This document shows, piece after piece, positions 44,058-53,422 of a DNA stretch of 64,000 nucleotides (the stretch's first letter is position 1; every line of letters begins with the position of its first letter). The stretch spans positions 744,001 through 808,000 of the forward strand of contig CAMLHZ010000001.1 in the NCBI GenBank assembly GCA_946480085.1, in the 5' to 3' direction. The stretch is from an uncultured Flavobacteriales bacterium. Its GTDB lineage: Bacteria; Bacteroidota; Bacteroidia; Flavobacteriales; Crocinitomicaceae. The notes beneath the pieces are model-generated. The model was given only the letters and a program-made list of their open reading frames with translations, did no database searches and was not told the origin of the DNA. A program made the position numbers and the translations under genes.

Positions 44058-45397
44058 CAAATATCGGGGACCAATTTTTTTATTTGTTCTTCCAACTCTC
44101 GGCGTTTATCTACAAATTTTGACAGATCGGTTTTTGCTATTACGCGTTTAACCTGCCATTGCTTGAAGATTCTTCCGTATTCATAACTCAAGCGCCAGAA
44201 TTCAGGAACAATAAGCACATATGCCGCAACCATCAGATAGTAAACGTACCCTGGCCAATTGGATGGAGTAATATAAGCAAATAGAATACAAGCGATTGGA
44301 ATGACGAAGAGCAATCCGAATACTTTACCAAGCATCATCTTAACACTTCCCCAAAACACTTTACGACGCATAATTTTCTCTGTGATCTTCTTTGCAAGGA
44401 AGTACGGAACAAATGCATTGATCGCTCCGAACAAAGCCAAAGGCGAGAATAAGAGAAGCCAGGCTAAATCTTGTGCAGGATTCACTCTTTCTTTTTTACT
44501 TGCCTGAAGAACATATTTGTCCTCCACTTTCATTCTTTTGATAATACCAAAATAGGAGTCGAGGTCTTTTTTTAGTTTGTTCAGATTCTCGTCGTCAATA
44601 TTCTGTTCGTTTACCCAATGCGCCAGTTTTTGCGCGTATTTGAAGCGGGATTCCAAAGAAAGTTCCGGATCAACGTTTTCGTTGTTGAATCCTTTACGTG
44701 TGATACGCATGATATTCTCGTGAAGCGAAAACCAATGTTTGTCTTTCACATATATCACGCAATCCTGCATTTCCTTTTCAACACGCTTCGTTAATTCGTT
44801 TACAACTTTCGCTTTCGCTTGAAGGTAGGCTTCTTTGAAATCGTTCAGACAAATTTTATCTCCGTTTACCAATACAAAATCACTTCCTATTGTATTTCTA
44901 TCCGAGTAATTCGCTCCAAGTGCAGAAATATAAACTTTCGTCTCCCAGTTCGATGCTTCCAAGGCCTGGAATCCCATTCGAACTGCTCCTTTTTTAACAG
45001 GTTTCAAACTGCGAATTGGAATATCATCAGTAAAACCTTCACCAAAGATAAGGATGTTGTTTCTTCTTCTCAGATGCCTGTTTACTGCCTGAAAAGCGTC
45101 CGAGTTTTTAGATTTTGTATCCTCACCATCGTGCTGACGATAGATCGGAAGCATGTGTGAGGCCCATAAAATGGGTTTTAGCCACCATTTGAAAACATCA
45201 GAACGTGTCATGAAATGCACCACAGGTTTGTTTTGGGAACCGATGATCATTGGATCCATAAATGAATTTGGATGATTACTAACGTAAATGGTGGAATCAA
45301 ACATTTTGTCATGTTTGTTAATGACCAATTTACGTCTGTAAAACAAACGGAAACTGTAAGCGAGTGATAATTTCAGTAAAAGATAAAGTGGACGCAT
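44057..45397 (-). CDS. PlsC-like acyltransferase
   Basis: A 446-residue protein with a lysophospholipid acyltransferase domain: VSNHPNSFMDP (the NHxxxxD catalytic motif), FMTRSDVFKWWLKPILWASHMLPIYR, and FGEGFTDD where the family has FPEGTRS. A helical region follows, with three or so hydrophobic segments between residues ~310 and 400 (LAWLLLFSPLALFGAINAF, VFGLLFVIPIACILF). It likely transfers an acyl chain to a glycerolipid at the inner membrane. The exact acceptor is unclear, and the protein is longer than standard PlsC. Confidence 0.85.
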   Translation of the reverse strand: MRPLYLLLKLSLAYSFRLFYRRKLVINKHDKMFDSTIYVSNHPNSFMDPMIIGSQNKPVVHFMTRSDVFKWWLKPILWASHMLPIYRQHDGEDTKSKNSDAFQAVNRHLRRRNNILIFGEGFTDDIPIRSLKPVKKGAVRMGFQALEASNWETKVYISALGANYSDRNTIGSDFVLVNGDKICLNDFKEAYLQAKAKVVNELTKRVEKEMQDCVIYVKDKHWFSLHENIMRITRKGFNNENVDPELSLESRFKYAQKLAHWVNEQNIDDENLNKLKKDLDSYFGIIKRMKVEDKYVLQASKKERVNPAQDLAWLLLFSPLALFGAINAFVPYFLAKKITEKIMRRKVFWGSVKMMLGKVFGLLFVIPIACILFAYITPSNWPGYVYYLMVAAYVLIVPEFWRLSYEYGRIFKQWQVKRVIAKTDLSKFVDKRRELEEQIKKLVPDI

Positions 45398-45426
45398 TTC
45401 CAGTATTTTCTTTCTATAAGTGTTAG

Positions 45427-46479
45427 TTAATTGTCTTCCTGAGATTCAATTTCGTTCTTGATTCGTTCTTTTTCGTCTTGATTGAATTCCTTACTTAGAT
45501 TTCGTTTATGACCAAAAATAAGCCCCAGTTGAATCTCGTGAGAGCCGGCACCAAAACTACGAGTTTTAGCAATAGACAAATCGTAACTATAACAGATTCT
45601 AAAGTTTTTTAACAGGTTTAGTCCAATTCCAATACAAAGTGCGTTTTGGCTTCTGTATGTTAGACTTGCAAATCCCATATTCTGGTAGTGAAAACGGAAT
45701 CCTGCATCAAACGATAAAGGTGCTCCCTTTACGGACTTCATGATTGCCAAAGGTTCTACCACGTAATCCGAATTGAGTTCCAATCGATAACTTACCAAAG
45801 CTGTATAATGTCTGTTGTATTTACTGGCAGATGAAACACCGTCGAATGTTGCAGTTGTATTCATCAATTGCGTGGTTGCAAGCGATAACAAAAGATTCTT
45901 GGAATACAAAACCAATCCTGCGCTTGCATCAAGGTAATTTTGGCGTGGACTATTTGCTGCATAGCTCATAAAAGCGGCATCACCAGCTTCTGTTAATACG
46001 GATTTGTTTTCGTCAATACCGAAATTACTCCAGCCTAAACCAAGTCCTGCACCAAAGTTCCAATCCGGACTTAACATTAAATGATAAGCATAAGAAGCCT
46101 GAACAGCGGTTTTACTGAATGGTCCGATTTGATCGTTGAACATTTTTCCACCTAAAATATGCTTTTTACCAAGCGTTCTTTCCGGAGTTTGGTAGATTGA
46201 TTTTCGTTCACTGCTCAATTCCTGATTGGCAAAAACATCATCTCCTTTTTTTGTGTCGATGACAGAATTAATGCTTCCATAGAAAGAAATTGGTCGTCCT
46301 GAAATACCTGTCCACTGAGTGCGTTGCGATATGTATGCTTCACCAACGCTGGATAATCCTCCAGCTGCCGGATTAAAGAAATACGGATTGCTGAGAACTT
46401 GGGAAAATTGAAGTTCCTGTTGAGCTGTTGCCGATAAAACAACAGTAAAGATGGAAACAAGTGTGATTATCTTTTTCAT
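45427..46479 (-). CDS. PorP/SprF-family T9SS outer-membrane protein
   Basis: A 350-residue protein with signal peptide MKKIITLVSIFTVVLSATAQQ. It starts with QFSQVLSNPYFFNPAAGG, the mark of PorP/SprF proteins, and has alternating beta strands through to a C-terminal FGAGSHEIQLGLIFGHKR. In Flavobacterium johnsoniae SprF is needed to export the adhesin SprB, encoded just upstream. Here too the gene begins 11 bases after a large adhesin with a type B C-terminal domain, so it probably serves that protein. The tail (FNQDEKERIKNEIESQ) is charged. Confidence 0.9.
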   Translation of the reverse strand: MKKIITLVSIFTVVLSATAQQELQFSQVLSNPYFFNPAAGGLSSVGEAYISQRTQWTGISGRPISFYGSINSVIDTKKGDDVFANQELSSERKSIYQTPERTLGKKHILGGKMFNDQIGPFSKTAVQASYAYHLMLSPDWNFGAGLGLGWSNFGIDENKSVLTEAGDAAFMSYAANSPRQNYLDASAGLVLYSKNLLLSLATTQLMNTTATFDGVSSASKYNRHYTALVSYRLELNSDYVVEPLAIMKSVKGAPLSFDAGFRFHYQNMGFASLTYRSQNALCIGIGLNLLKNFRICYSYDLSIAKTRSFGAGSHEIQLGLIFGHKRNLSKEFNQDEKERIKNEIESQEDN

Positions 46480-46490
46480 GATACTGTTAT

Positions 46491-49400
46491 TTAACGAATG
46501 ATACTGATTGAACCTGTAAGTTTTTCAAAGGCCTCTGTTGGCGAAACAATAGAGTAGAAGTAGGTTCCCAGAGGAAGCTCTTCTCCGTTAAATGTTCCGT
46601 CCCATGGATTTGCATACCCGATGGATTCATAAACAACGCTTCCCCATCGGTTAACAATGGTAACTTCAGCATTAGGATGAAGATCGTTCAGGTTTCCAAG
46701 AGAGAAAACATCGTTTTTACCATCAGCATTTGGAGTGAAGATGGTTGCAATATTGAAAAATGCATCTTCACAGTTTTTCAAAACCAATGTCAGTTGGTCC
46801 GTACTCACTGGACAACCCATTTGAGAAGTACTATATTCCAAAACAATTGTTCCGGCTATTCCGGAGACAAGCTGTGCATCTGATTGTAAATATTCACCAA
46901 GTGTGAGTGTTCCACTAACAACACTCCAATACGCAGTTTGATGGTAATCTACCATTGAACCTTGAACCGTGAATGGAAAGTCTTCAATACATAAAGTAGT
47001 ATCATTGGTAATGACATTGGCAGTATATGGTCTGAAAATAATTGCGCTATCCACTGTCGCAGCACATCCTATACTTTGTACTGTCCAGAAAATCTCTCCG
47101 AATCCTTCATTCACATTGTAAAGCTGAACTACTGGAGCATGAGTGTTTCCAAATGTAATTCCTGTTGTACTCGACCAGGTTCCAGTTCCGGAAGTCGGGA
47201 TATTTCCCTGAACAACACTTCCGTTTTGATAACAAGTGACAATTGTGTCTGATAAAATGGCTTGTGAAGATGGTTGACTTACAATTATGGTTAGTGTATC
47301 ACGCAATTGGCCGCAACTTGGTGAACTTACTTTCCAAACTAATTTCGTTGTTCCCAAACTTAATCCACTAATAGAAGTGGAATTTAACGTTGCATCTGCA
47401 ATGGTTCCTGTTCCTAAGATCAATTCCCAATTTCCGGTTCCCGATTGAATTGCATCAGCAAGAATAGGTGTGGTGAAAACTTCGCATAATCCGATGGTGT
47501 CAACTGAAACGTGAGCAGTATCAGGGTATTCCAATACCTGAATAGTAAATGTACATGTTGCTGTATTTCCGGATGAATCGGTTACCAAGTAAGTTTGATT
47601 TGTTAGCCCAATTGGGAAGAAACTTCCGCTGGTCAATCCGGTTCCATCAGTTTGTGTCATTGTAAACAAACAGTTGTCTGTTGCAACAGGTGAATTGTAA
47701 GTTACAGTTGGTGTACATGCTACAACGTTTGGCGGACAGGTAACTTGCGGATCTTCAAATTCAATGACTTCGTACGTAATCACACATGAATTTTGGTTTC
47801 CGTTTACATCTGTCACTGTGATTGTAACCGGATTTGAACCGCTATTTACGATCGTACCCATTACCGGCGATTGTGATAAGGTGAAAAAGCCGCAATTATC
47901 AGTAACCGTAGCCAAAGTTGTCATGTTTGGAATGCTGGTACTACACAAAACACCGTTGTTGAAGTTTTGAACTGAAGGACAACTAATGCTTGGTGCTGTA
48001 ATGTCGTTTGGAATGACTTGAGTAATACAAGTTCCAACATTTCCTGAAGTATCCGTAATTGAAATAGTAATGTTTACTGGACCAGAAGCCATGCTTCCGG
48101 CTACGGGAGATTGACTAAAGCTCAGCATATTTGAAGCAGTACAAAATTCTACTGCTGTGTAAGCGACACTTAAGTTTGGAACAGCGTAACTGCAAGGTGC
48201 AGAAATAGAAATTAGAGTATCACTCGGACAAGTTACTGTTGGAGCAATGGTATCGATGATTACAAAATCAATAGCACAGGTTCCAATGTTTCCATTAGCA
48301 TCTTCCGCACTCATCGTCAATATTGTTGAACCAAGGAAATTGAATCCGACAGCTAAATCTTGTGTGATTGTAATGGAAGAAGGCAAGGTACAATTGTCAG
48401 TTGCAGAAACATTCGTTACCTGGTTGGTGATCTCACCATTGCAAAGTGCATTGGCATAAACCTGAACTTCGTTCGGACAATTCAGCACAGGAGCAGTTGT
48501 GTCAGTCAGGATCAATTGCAGCACACAACTTCCGATGTTTCCACTTTCGTCTTCTGCGGTTACTGTAATTGGATAAGTTCCGGCAGACAATGATGTTCCA
48601 ATTGCAGGACTTTGATCAAAAATGAGTACAGAACTACATTGGTCTAAGGCTGTAACTTCTGAAGACAAGTCAGCTAAACTATAAGTACAACTTGCGTTTA
48701 ATCCGGTAGAATATGAAGCCGGACAAGTCACAACTGGCACCATGGTATCCACCAGGATGAATTGGGTATTACACGTTGAAGTAAGTCCTTGTTCGTCTGT
48801 AACCGTTAAAGTTCCCATTACATCAACCAATGTGATGGCTCCAATTGCTGGCGTCTGTGAAATGACCAGGTTTCCGTAAGTTGTACAATTGTCTGAAACC
48901 GTTGCAACCGATGAAATATCAGTAATAACTCCTTTACATTGTGTTTGGGTGTATAGGGTAATTGACGTTGGACAACTGGCATTCGGAGCAAAGCTGTCCC
49001 CAAACGTTCCTTCTACAGACACATTGTCAACGGAAGCAGGATTTCCCGTGATTGTAGTGTTGTTATATGTAAATCTAAATCCAAGTAGGAAATTTGTTTG
49101 ATTTAACGATGCCGGAAGCGCTACTGTTTGTTGAGCGTAACTTGAAATTCCTGTTAGAGGAGCTCCAACAATATTCCAACTTACACCATTGTTCGTGCTG
49201 TAAACTACTTCGCAGTAATCATCAAAGTTCCCATCAATTTTTAAATCAAATTTCAGCGTTAGTCCGTTGTAACATCCTGCATTCAATTGTTGGTAAAGAA
49301 TGGAAGATTCTATACCGCTTGCTGAGTTGATATAGCCATAATGTTCTATTCCTGTCGGTGTACAATCTGAAGTAGTACCGCCAGAAGTAATGTATCCGCT

Positions 49401-49580
49401 TTTTGTTCCGCTGTTTGCAGTACAACTGCCAACAACCCATCTGTTTGCTCCGGTTGTTCCGGAAACATTCCAGGTGTTCACAGCCGATTCAAAATTGTCT
49501 GAATAAAAGGTGGTTTGCGAAAAAAGGAAAGTTTGCCCCATCATTATCAGAGACAATGACAGTAATAGTTTTCTCAGCAT
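46491..49580 (-). CDS. HYR-repeat surface adhesin with gliding-motility C-terminal domain
   Basis: A 1029-residue secreted protein with signal peptide ending MMGQTFLFSQ. The N-terminal domain (FYSDNFESAVNTWNVSG, LKFDLKIDGNFDDYCEVVYS; ~25-190) is of the choice-of-anchor J/MAM jelly-roll type. At least six HYR (hyalin repeat) units follow, each with CP(S/N), VTDNC or similar and GNxGTC motifs. Further Ig-like units and a type B C-terminal domain end it (IFTPNADGKNDVF, VNRWGSVVYES, WDGTFNG, LTGSISIIR). T9SS export and adhesion are inferred. It forms a two-gene unit with the PorP/SprF gene. The promoter is well defined. Confidence 0.9.
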   Translation of the reverse strand: MLRKLLLSLSLIMMGQTFLFSQTTFYSDNFESAVNTWNVSGTTGANRWVVGSCTANSGTKSGYITSGGTTSDCTPTGIEHYGYINSASGIESSILYQQLNAGCYNGLTLKFDLKIDGNFDDYCEVVYSTNNGVSWNIVGAPLTGISSYAQQTVALPASLNQTNFLLGFRFTYNNTTITGNPASVDNVSVEGTFGDSFAPNASCPTSITLYTQTQCKGVITDISSVATVSDNCTTYGNLVISQTPAIGAITLVDVMGTLTVTDEQGLTSTCNTQFILVDTMVPVVTCPASYSTGLNASCTYSLADLSSEVTALDQCSSVLIFDQSPAIGTSLSAGTYPITVTAEDESGNIGSCVLQLILTDTTAPVLNCPNEVQVYANALCNGEITNQVTNVSATDNCTLPSSITITQDLAVGFNFLGSTILTMSAEDANGNIGTCAIDFVIIDTIAPTVTCPSDTLISISAPCSYAVPNLSVAYTAVEFCTASNMLSFSQSPVAGSMASGPVNITISITDTSGNVGTCITQVIPNDITAPSISCPSVQNFNNGVLCSTSIPNMTTLATVTDNCGFFTLSQSPVMGTIVNSGSNPVTITVTDVNGNQNSCVITYEVIEFEDPQVTCPPNVVACTPTVTYNSPVATDNCLFTMTQTDGTGLTSGSFFPIGLTNQTYLVTDSSGNTATCTFTIQVLEYPDTAHVSVDTIGLCEVFTTPILADAIQSGTGNWELILGTGTIADATLNSTSISGLSLGTTKLVWKVSSPSCGQLRDTLTIIVSQPSSQAILSDTIVTCYQNGSVVQGNIPTSGTGTWSSTTGITFGNTHAPVVQLYNVNEGFGEIFWTVQSIGCAATVDSAIIFRPYTANVITNDTTLCIEDFPFTVQGSMVDYHQTAYWSVVSGTLTLGEYLQSDAQLVSGIAGTIVLEYSTSQMGCPVSTDQLTLVLKNCEDAFFNIATIFTPNADGKNDVFSLGNLNDLHPNAEVTIVNRWGSVVYESIGYANPWDGTFNGEELPLGTYFYSIVSPTEAFEKLTGSISIIR

Positions 49581-49597
49581 GTTGTGTAGTTTGGGCT

Positions 49598-49626
49598 CAA
49601 AAATAGCTTTTTTATCCTATTTTCAA
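49598..49626 (-). promoter_or_regulatory. Promoter of the adhesin-SprF unit
   Basis: On the minus strand TTG (49626-49624), an 18-base A-rich spacer and TATTTTTG (49605-49598), a full -7 match. The leader to ATG 49580 is about 12 bases. Confidence 0.6.
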
Positions 49627-49722
49627 GACATTCGACTGCATATTTGGTGTTAAAAAACAGTTGAATTTTTAATGCTTGCCTGATGTTGTATTTGTTCACT
49701 TTTCGACTTCAAAAACAATCGT

Positions 49723-49730
49723 TACTTTTG
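49723..49730 (+). promoter_or_regulatory. -7 element of purE
   Basis: TACTTTTG matches TAnnTTTG; TTTTC occurs about 19 bases upstream in the -33 position. The leader to the ATG at 49747 is about 10 bases. Confidence 0.45.
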
Positions 49731-49746
49731 TCAAAAAAACAGAACA

Positions 49747-50232
49747 ATGGTAGGAATTATTATGGGAAGCACATCTGATCTTCCAATTATGGAAGACGCA
49801 GCTAAAATTCTTGAAGAGTTTGGAGTTCCTTATGAATTGACTATTGTTTCTGCGCACAGAACACCAGAACGTATGGTGGAATATGCTCAAAGTGCTGCTT
49901 CTCGTGGATTAAAAGTGATTATTGCTGGTGCCGGTGGTGCAGCGCATCTTCCGGGAATGACAGCTTCATTAACTCCACTTCCTGTTGTTGGTGTTCCTAT
50001 CAAATCAAGTAATTCTATTGATGGTTGGGACAGTTTGTTATCTATCGTTCAAATGCCGAATGGAATTCCAGTTGCAACTGTTGCAATTAACGCAGCAAAA
50101 AACGCAGGAATTCTAGCAGCAAAAATTATCGGTGCTTCTGATCTTGCACTTCAAGCCAAACTTCAGGAATACATGGAAACCATGAAGAATACGGTTTTGG
50201 AAGGAGCTGCTAAGGTGGAACGTAAAGGCTAA
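49747..50232 (+). CDS. purE: N5-carboxyaminoimidazole ribonucleotide mutase PurE
   Basis: A 161-residue class I Pur[17 protein letters not shown] (phosphate and substrate loop), [10 protein letters not shown] with the catalytic His, [14 protein letters not shown] and VVGVPIKSS. It moves the carboxyl group of N5-CAIR to give CAIR, right after PurK. In many bacteria purE and purK are adjacent; here they are about 10.7 kb apart and on opposite strands. It appears monocistronic, with an inverted repeat after the stop. Confidence 0.96.
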   Translation: MVGIIMGSTSDLPIMEDAAKILEEFGVPYELTIVSAHRTPERMVEYAQSAASRGLKVIIAGAGGAAHLPGMTASLTPLPVVGVPIKSSNSIDGWDSLLSIVQMPNGIPVATVAINAAKNAGILAAKIIGASDLALQAKLQEYMETMKNTVLEGAAKVERKG

Positions 50233-50237
50233 GCCTA

Positions 50238-50349
50238 ATTCTAAATTCCAAAATTGTAAATTTTAAAGGAAGAAAACCTGGGATAATCGAGATCAGTCGA
50301 TCTTTACAGACTATACCTTTTTAGCATTTATCATTTTGGAATTTTCAAT
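50238..50349. repeat. Inverted repeat between purE and the NamZ-like gene
   Basis: TTCTAAATTCCAAAATTGTA near 50240-50258 is inversely repeated as ATCATTTTGGAATTTTCAA near 50330-50348, with ATTCCAAAAT/ATTTTGGAAT a perfect 10-bp match. A small stem AGATC/GATCT lies in the centre. It probably terminates both converging genes. The right arm touches the coding end at 50345. Confidence 0.55.
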
Positions 50350-51631
50350 TGTAGATAAGGTATTTCTTCCTGATTATCAAAAACGCGTCAATTCCCTGTT
50401 TCCAGGTGGCTTTGATCTCCTTTGCGGATTTTCCTTCCATCAATTGTTTGCGGAGTGATGAAGTTCCTGCCAATTGGTCGAAGAATTGTCGTTGGTTAAT
50501 GAACGGAATACTGTCGCCAAGTTGATCTCTGGCATTAATAATCCAATTTAGATTCAATTCGTAGGCACGTTTGCGCTGAATCGAACGTAAATCGTAACCG
50601 TTACAAGAAGTGTTTTGCCAAAGTGGATCTTTTGCTCCGGTTGTTGGCATTGGAATAAAAGCGAAGTCCGTTTTTTTGAATCGAGGATGACCAAACATTT
50701 CAAACGGACGTTCAGTTCCTCTACCAATACTTACTGTTGTTGCTTCGAATAAACACAAGCTAGGATAAAGCGTAATCGCTAAATCGCTTCTTAAATTAGG
50801 TGAAGGAGGAATTGGAATTTCGTACTTCAGTTTGTGAAAGTAATTCTTGCAGGGGACAACGTACATTTTACATGTCACATTGTTTTTCAACCAAAACTGA
50901 CCATTGATCATCAATGCGTATTCACCAATTGTCATTCCGTAAACGGTAGGAACAGGATGCATTCCAATGAATGATTTTTGGTCGCTTTCCAGAATTGGTC
51001 CGTCTACGTAATGTGCGTTTGGATTTGGTCTGTCTAAAAGAATCAATGTTTTGTTGTTTTCGGCGCAAGCCTCCATTACATAATGCAGCGTAGAAATGTA
51101 GGTGTAAAAGCGTACGCCAACATCCTGAATATCGAAAAGTACTACGTCAACGTCGTACAACTGTTCTGCCTTTGGCTTTTTATTGTTTCCGTATAACGAA
51201 ACCACGTTTACCCCAGTTACAGGATCTTTGTGACTCCAAATGCGTTCACCTGCATCAGCAGTTCCCCTAAATCCGTGTTCAGGAGCAAATACTTTTTGAA
51301 TATTGATTCCCAGTGACAAAAGCGTATCTACCAAATGACGATTTCCTACTGAAGAACTTTGATTGGCAACAATGGCAACACGTTTTCCTCTTAAAGAATC
51401 AAGGTATAGATCCAAGCGTTCATTCCCCAACTGAAGCGCAGGTAAATTAGAAGCACGCTCTTCACCAATTAAAGTCGTGTGATCATCTTCGATCACCACG
51501 TGTTCAACAATAGTATCGTTTGTTGCGGTAGAGACAACAGGCAGATCATTATTCTTTTTCCAGTTGCAACTGAAAAGGAAAATACAAAAGATTGGACACA
51601 CCAAAAGCTTTGCGTAATTTCGCAACCTCAT
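50345..51631 (-). CDS. namZ: NamZ-like exo-beta-N-acetylmuramidase lipoprotein (DUF1343)
   Basis: A 428-residue lipoprotein: MRLRNYAKLLVCPIFCIFLFSC is a signal with lipobox LFSC. The DUF1343 fold follows: RVAIVANQSSSVG, VFAPEHGFRGTADAGE, SLYGNNKKP, DVVLFDIQDVGVRFYTY, LLDRPNPN and ERPFEMFGHP. Characterised members (Bacillus NamZ/YbbC and a Tannerella enzyme) release N-acetylmuramic acid from peptidoglycan fragments; the Glu in PEHG is the likely catalytic residue. A role in wall recycling is inferred. The frame extends far into the divergent gene, but the lipoprotein signal fixes the start at 51631. Its ATG shares CATG with the ATG of the opposite gene. Confidence 0.85.
   Translation of the reverse strand: MRLRNYAKLLVCPIFCIFLFSCNWKKNNDLPVVSTATNDTIVEHVVIEDDHTTLIGEERASNLPALQLGNERLDLYLDSLRGKRVAIVANQSSSVGNRHLVDTLLSLGINIQKVFAPEHGFRGTADAGERIWSHKDPVTGVNVVSLYGNNKKPKAEQLYDVDVVLFDIQDVGVRFYTYISTLHYVMEACAENNKTLILLDRPNPNAHYVDGPILESDQKSFIGMHPVPTVYGMTIGEYALMINGQFWLKNNVTCKMYVVPCKNYFHKLKYEIPIPPSPNLRSDLAITLYPSLCLFEATTVSIGRGTERPFEMFGHPRFKKTDFAFIPMPTTGAKDPLWQNTSCNGYDLRSIQRKRAYELNLNWIINARDQLGDSIPFINQRQFFDQLAGTSSLRKQLMEGKSAKEIKATWKQGIDAFLIIRKKYLIYN
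51592..51622 (+). promoter_or_regulatory. Promoter of the large FtsX-like permease, inside the NamZ-like gene
   Basis: TTG (51592-51594), a 20-base spacer and TAATTTCG (51615-51622, one mismatch to TAnnTTTG). It lies within the signal-peptide codons of the divergent lipoprotein gene and gives an 8-base distance to the ATG at 51630. Confidence 0.5.
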
Positions 51632-53351
51632 GAAAGGATCCTGGAACAATAGTTTCTTCATAGCTCGATCACTTCGAAAACAGCGTGTACATGCGCAAGT
51701 AGTAACAGATGGTTCGAATATTATTTCCTCTGCAAAAAGCGGGCAGGGAATTGTTCGAATTGCTACTATCAGCATTGCACTTGCCATGATTGTTAATATC
51801 ATCACCATTGCCGTGGTAGATGGTTTCCAACAAGAAGTGAGCGACAAAGTTATTGGTTTTGGTTCACATATCACCATCCAGGAAGGTGGAGAGTCGAGAA
51901 TTACTGAAACAAAACCTTTAAAGGTAAATCCGGAATTAGTACAATTGTTGGCGAACACAAACGGTGTGAATTCCGTGCAGCCAGTGGCATACAAACCAGC
52001 ATTGCTTCGTTCAAGTGCAACTGATGATCAGCGCGAGATCATGGGCGTTTTGTTGAAAGGTGTTGATAAGTCGTACGACTGGAGCTTTTTCAAAACCTAT
52101 TTGAAAGAAGGTAAACTTCCGTCGTTTAAAGATCCGGCATCTATAGAAATCATGGTGTCAATGCGCATGGCACGCGACTTACATTACAAGTTAAACGATA
52201 CAATTACTGCGCTTTTTGTCGGACAGCAACCCATTCAACGCCAATTTCATATTGTTGGAATGTATGAAACCGGATTTGAAGAAAGCGATAAACAATTGGC
52301 ATTTGCAAGTTTACGTCAGGTTCAGGATTTGAACGATTGGGGAATCAAGGCCGAAATTATGGTAGAAGATACCGTTGCTCTTGGTCAATTACTGCTTCGT
52401 GCTGATGTACGAGGTGGAAATGGGCATTTCAGATATGATTGGGGCGAAGGTTTTGATAAATATGGAGGTAAATTAATTTGCCCGACTAAAGACACAACCA
52501 TTCGATTGATTGTTTCGGATTATTTCCAGTTTATGGATGAACCAGTGAATGGAAGAGTGGAAGGTTATGGTGAAACCACAATTGCAGATACAGCCTATTT
52601 GGAAATCAAAGTCAAGGGCAATAAGGCGGCGATGTGTTCTTATACATTGAATGAAGAAGGAGCTTTAACGAAGAATTATCTCGATCAAACTGGTTATCGC
52701 TTTTCAATAGATGCCGGTGAAAAAGAATTGACTTTTGACAGTTATCCGGGAAATGGTTCTTGTGTAAATTACATTGCCGGGTATGAATTATCCGTAGAGA
52801 GTTTTGAACGACTAGACGAATTGACCAAAGACGTGAAACGATCGCTTTTCATGATTCCGAAGAACCTGGAAAATATCGAAGTCATTAATATCAAGCAATC
52901 TAAACCAGAGCTTTTTGCCTGGCTGGATTTTCTTGACATCAATATGATTATCATTATTTCCTTGATGATACTGATTGGAATTATCAATATGGGTTCATCG
53001 TTATTAGTAATGATACTAACGAGAAGTAATCTTATCGGAATTCTAAAAAGTATGGGAGCAACGAATAAGCAGATCCGACAAATTTTCCTGATTCAAACCG
53101 GAAAGCTGATGTTGCGCGGAATGCTTTGGGGGAACCTGATTGGTTTCGGTTTCTGTATTGTTCAAAAAACCTTCAATATTCTTCCGTTAGACCCTGAGGT
53201 TTACTATTTGAATTCTGTTCCGATCAGTTTCAGTTGGCTTACATTTATTATGCTGAATGTGGTTACTATTTTGGTTTGTTTAACCGCAATGATTCTTCCG
53301 TCAATGGTCGTTGCACGAATTTCTCCTGCAAAAGCGGTGAAGTTTAGTTAA
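51630..53351 (+). CDS. Large FtsX-like permease (LolC/E type) with extra periplasmic segment
   Basis: A 573-residue permease. The cytoplasmic start is NNSFFIARSLRKQR, then a TM helix near residues 45-65 (IVRIATISIALAMIVNIITIAV), a periplasmic MacB-like domain (GFGSHITIQEGG, VNSVQPVAYKPALL, VSMRMARDLHYKLND), and three C-terminal TM helices (IIIISLMILIGIINMGSSLLVMIL and after). Residues ~255-380 form a segment rich in beta strands with two Cys that I do not expect in LolC/E, which usually has ~400-415 residues. It probably works with a LolD-like ATPase encoded elsewhere in lipoprotein release or similar work. Confidence 0.82.
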   Translation: MKGSWNNSFFIARSLRKQRVHAQVVTDGSNIISSAKSGQGIVRIATISIALAMIVNIITIAVVDGFQQEVSDKVIGFGSHITIQEGGESRITETKPLKVNPELVQLLANTNGVNSVQPVAYKPALLRSSATDDQREIMGVLLKGVDKSYDWSFFKTYLKEGKLPSFKDPASIEIMVSMRMARDLHYKLNDTITALFVGQQPIQRQFHIVGMYETGFEESDKQLAFASLRQVQDLNDWGIKAEIMVEDTVALGQLLLRADVRGGNGHFRYDWGEGFDKYGGKLICPTKDTTIRLIVSDYFQFMDEPVNGRVEGYGETTIADTAYLEIKVKGNKAAMCSYTLNEEGALTKNYLDQTGYRFSIDAGEKELTFDSYPGNGSCVNYIAGYELSVESFERLDELTKDVKRSLFMIPKNLENIEVINIKQSKPELFAWLDFLDINMIIIISLMILIGIINMGSSLLVMILTRSNLIGILKSMGATNKQIRQIFLIQTGKLMLRGMLWGNLIGFGFCIVQKTFNILPLDPEVYYLNSVPISFSWLTFIMLNVVTILVCLTAMILPSMVVARISPAKAVKFS

Positions 53352-53422
53352 TCACTTAAAAAGTACCGTTCAGTCAAATTGGAGTTTAAAAGGCAATAAA
53401 ACCTTTATTTTTACGTCACACA

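Noticed and set aside
51632..51994. Long N-terminal extension of the NamZ-like frame
   Set aside because: It is the antisense of the permease start, contains no signal sequence and would bury the lipobox signal about 120 residues inside the protein.
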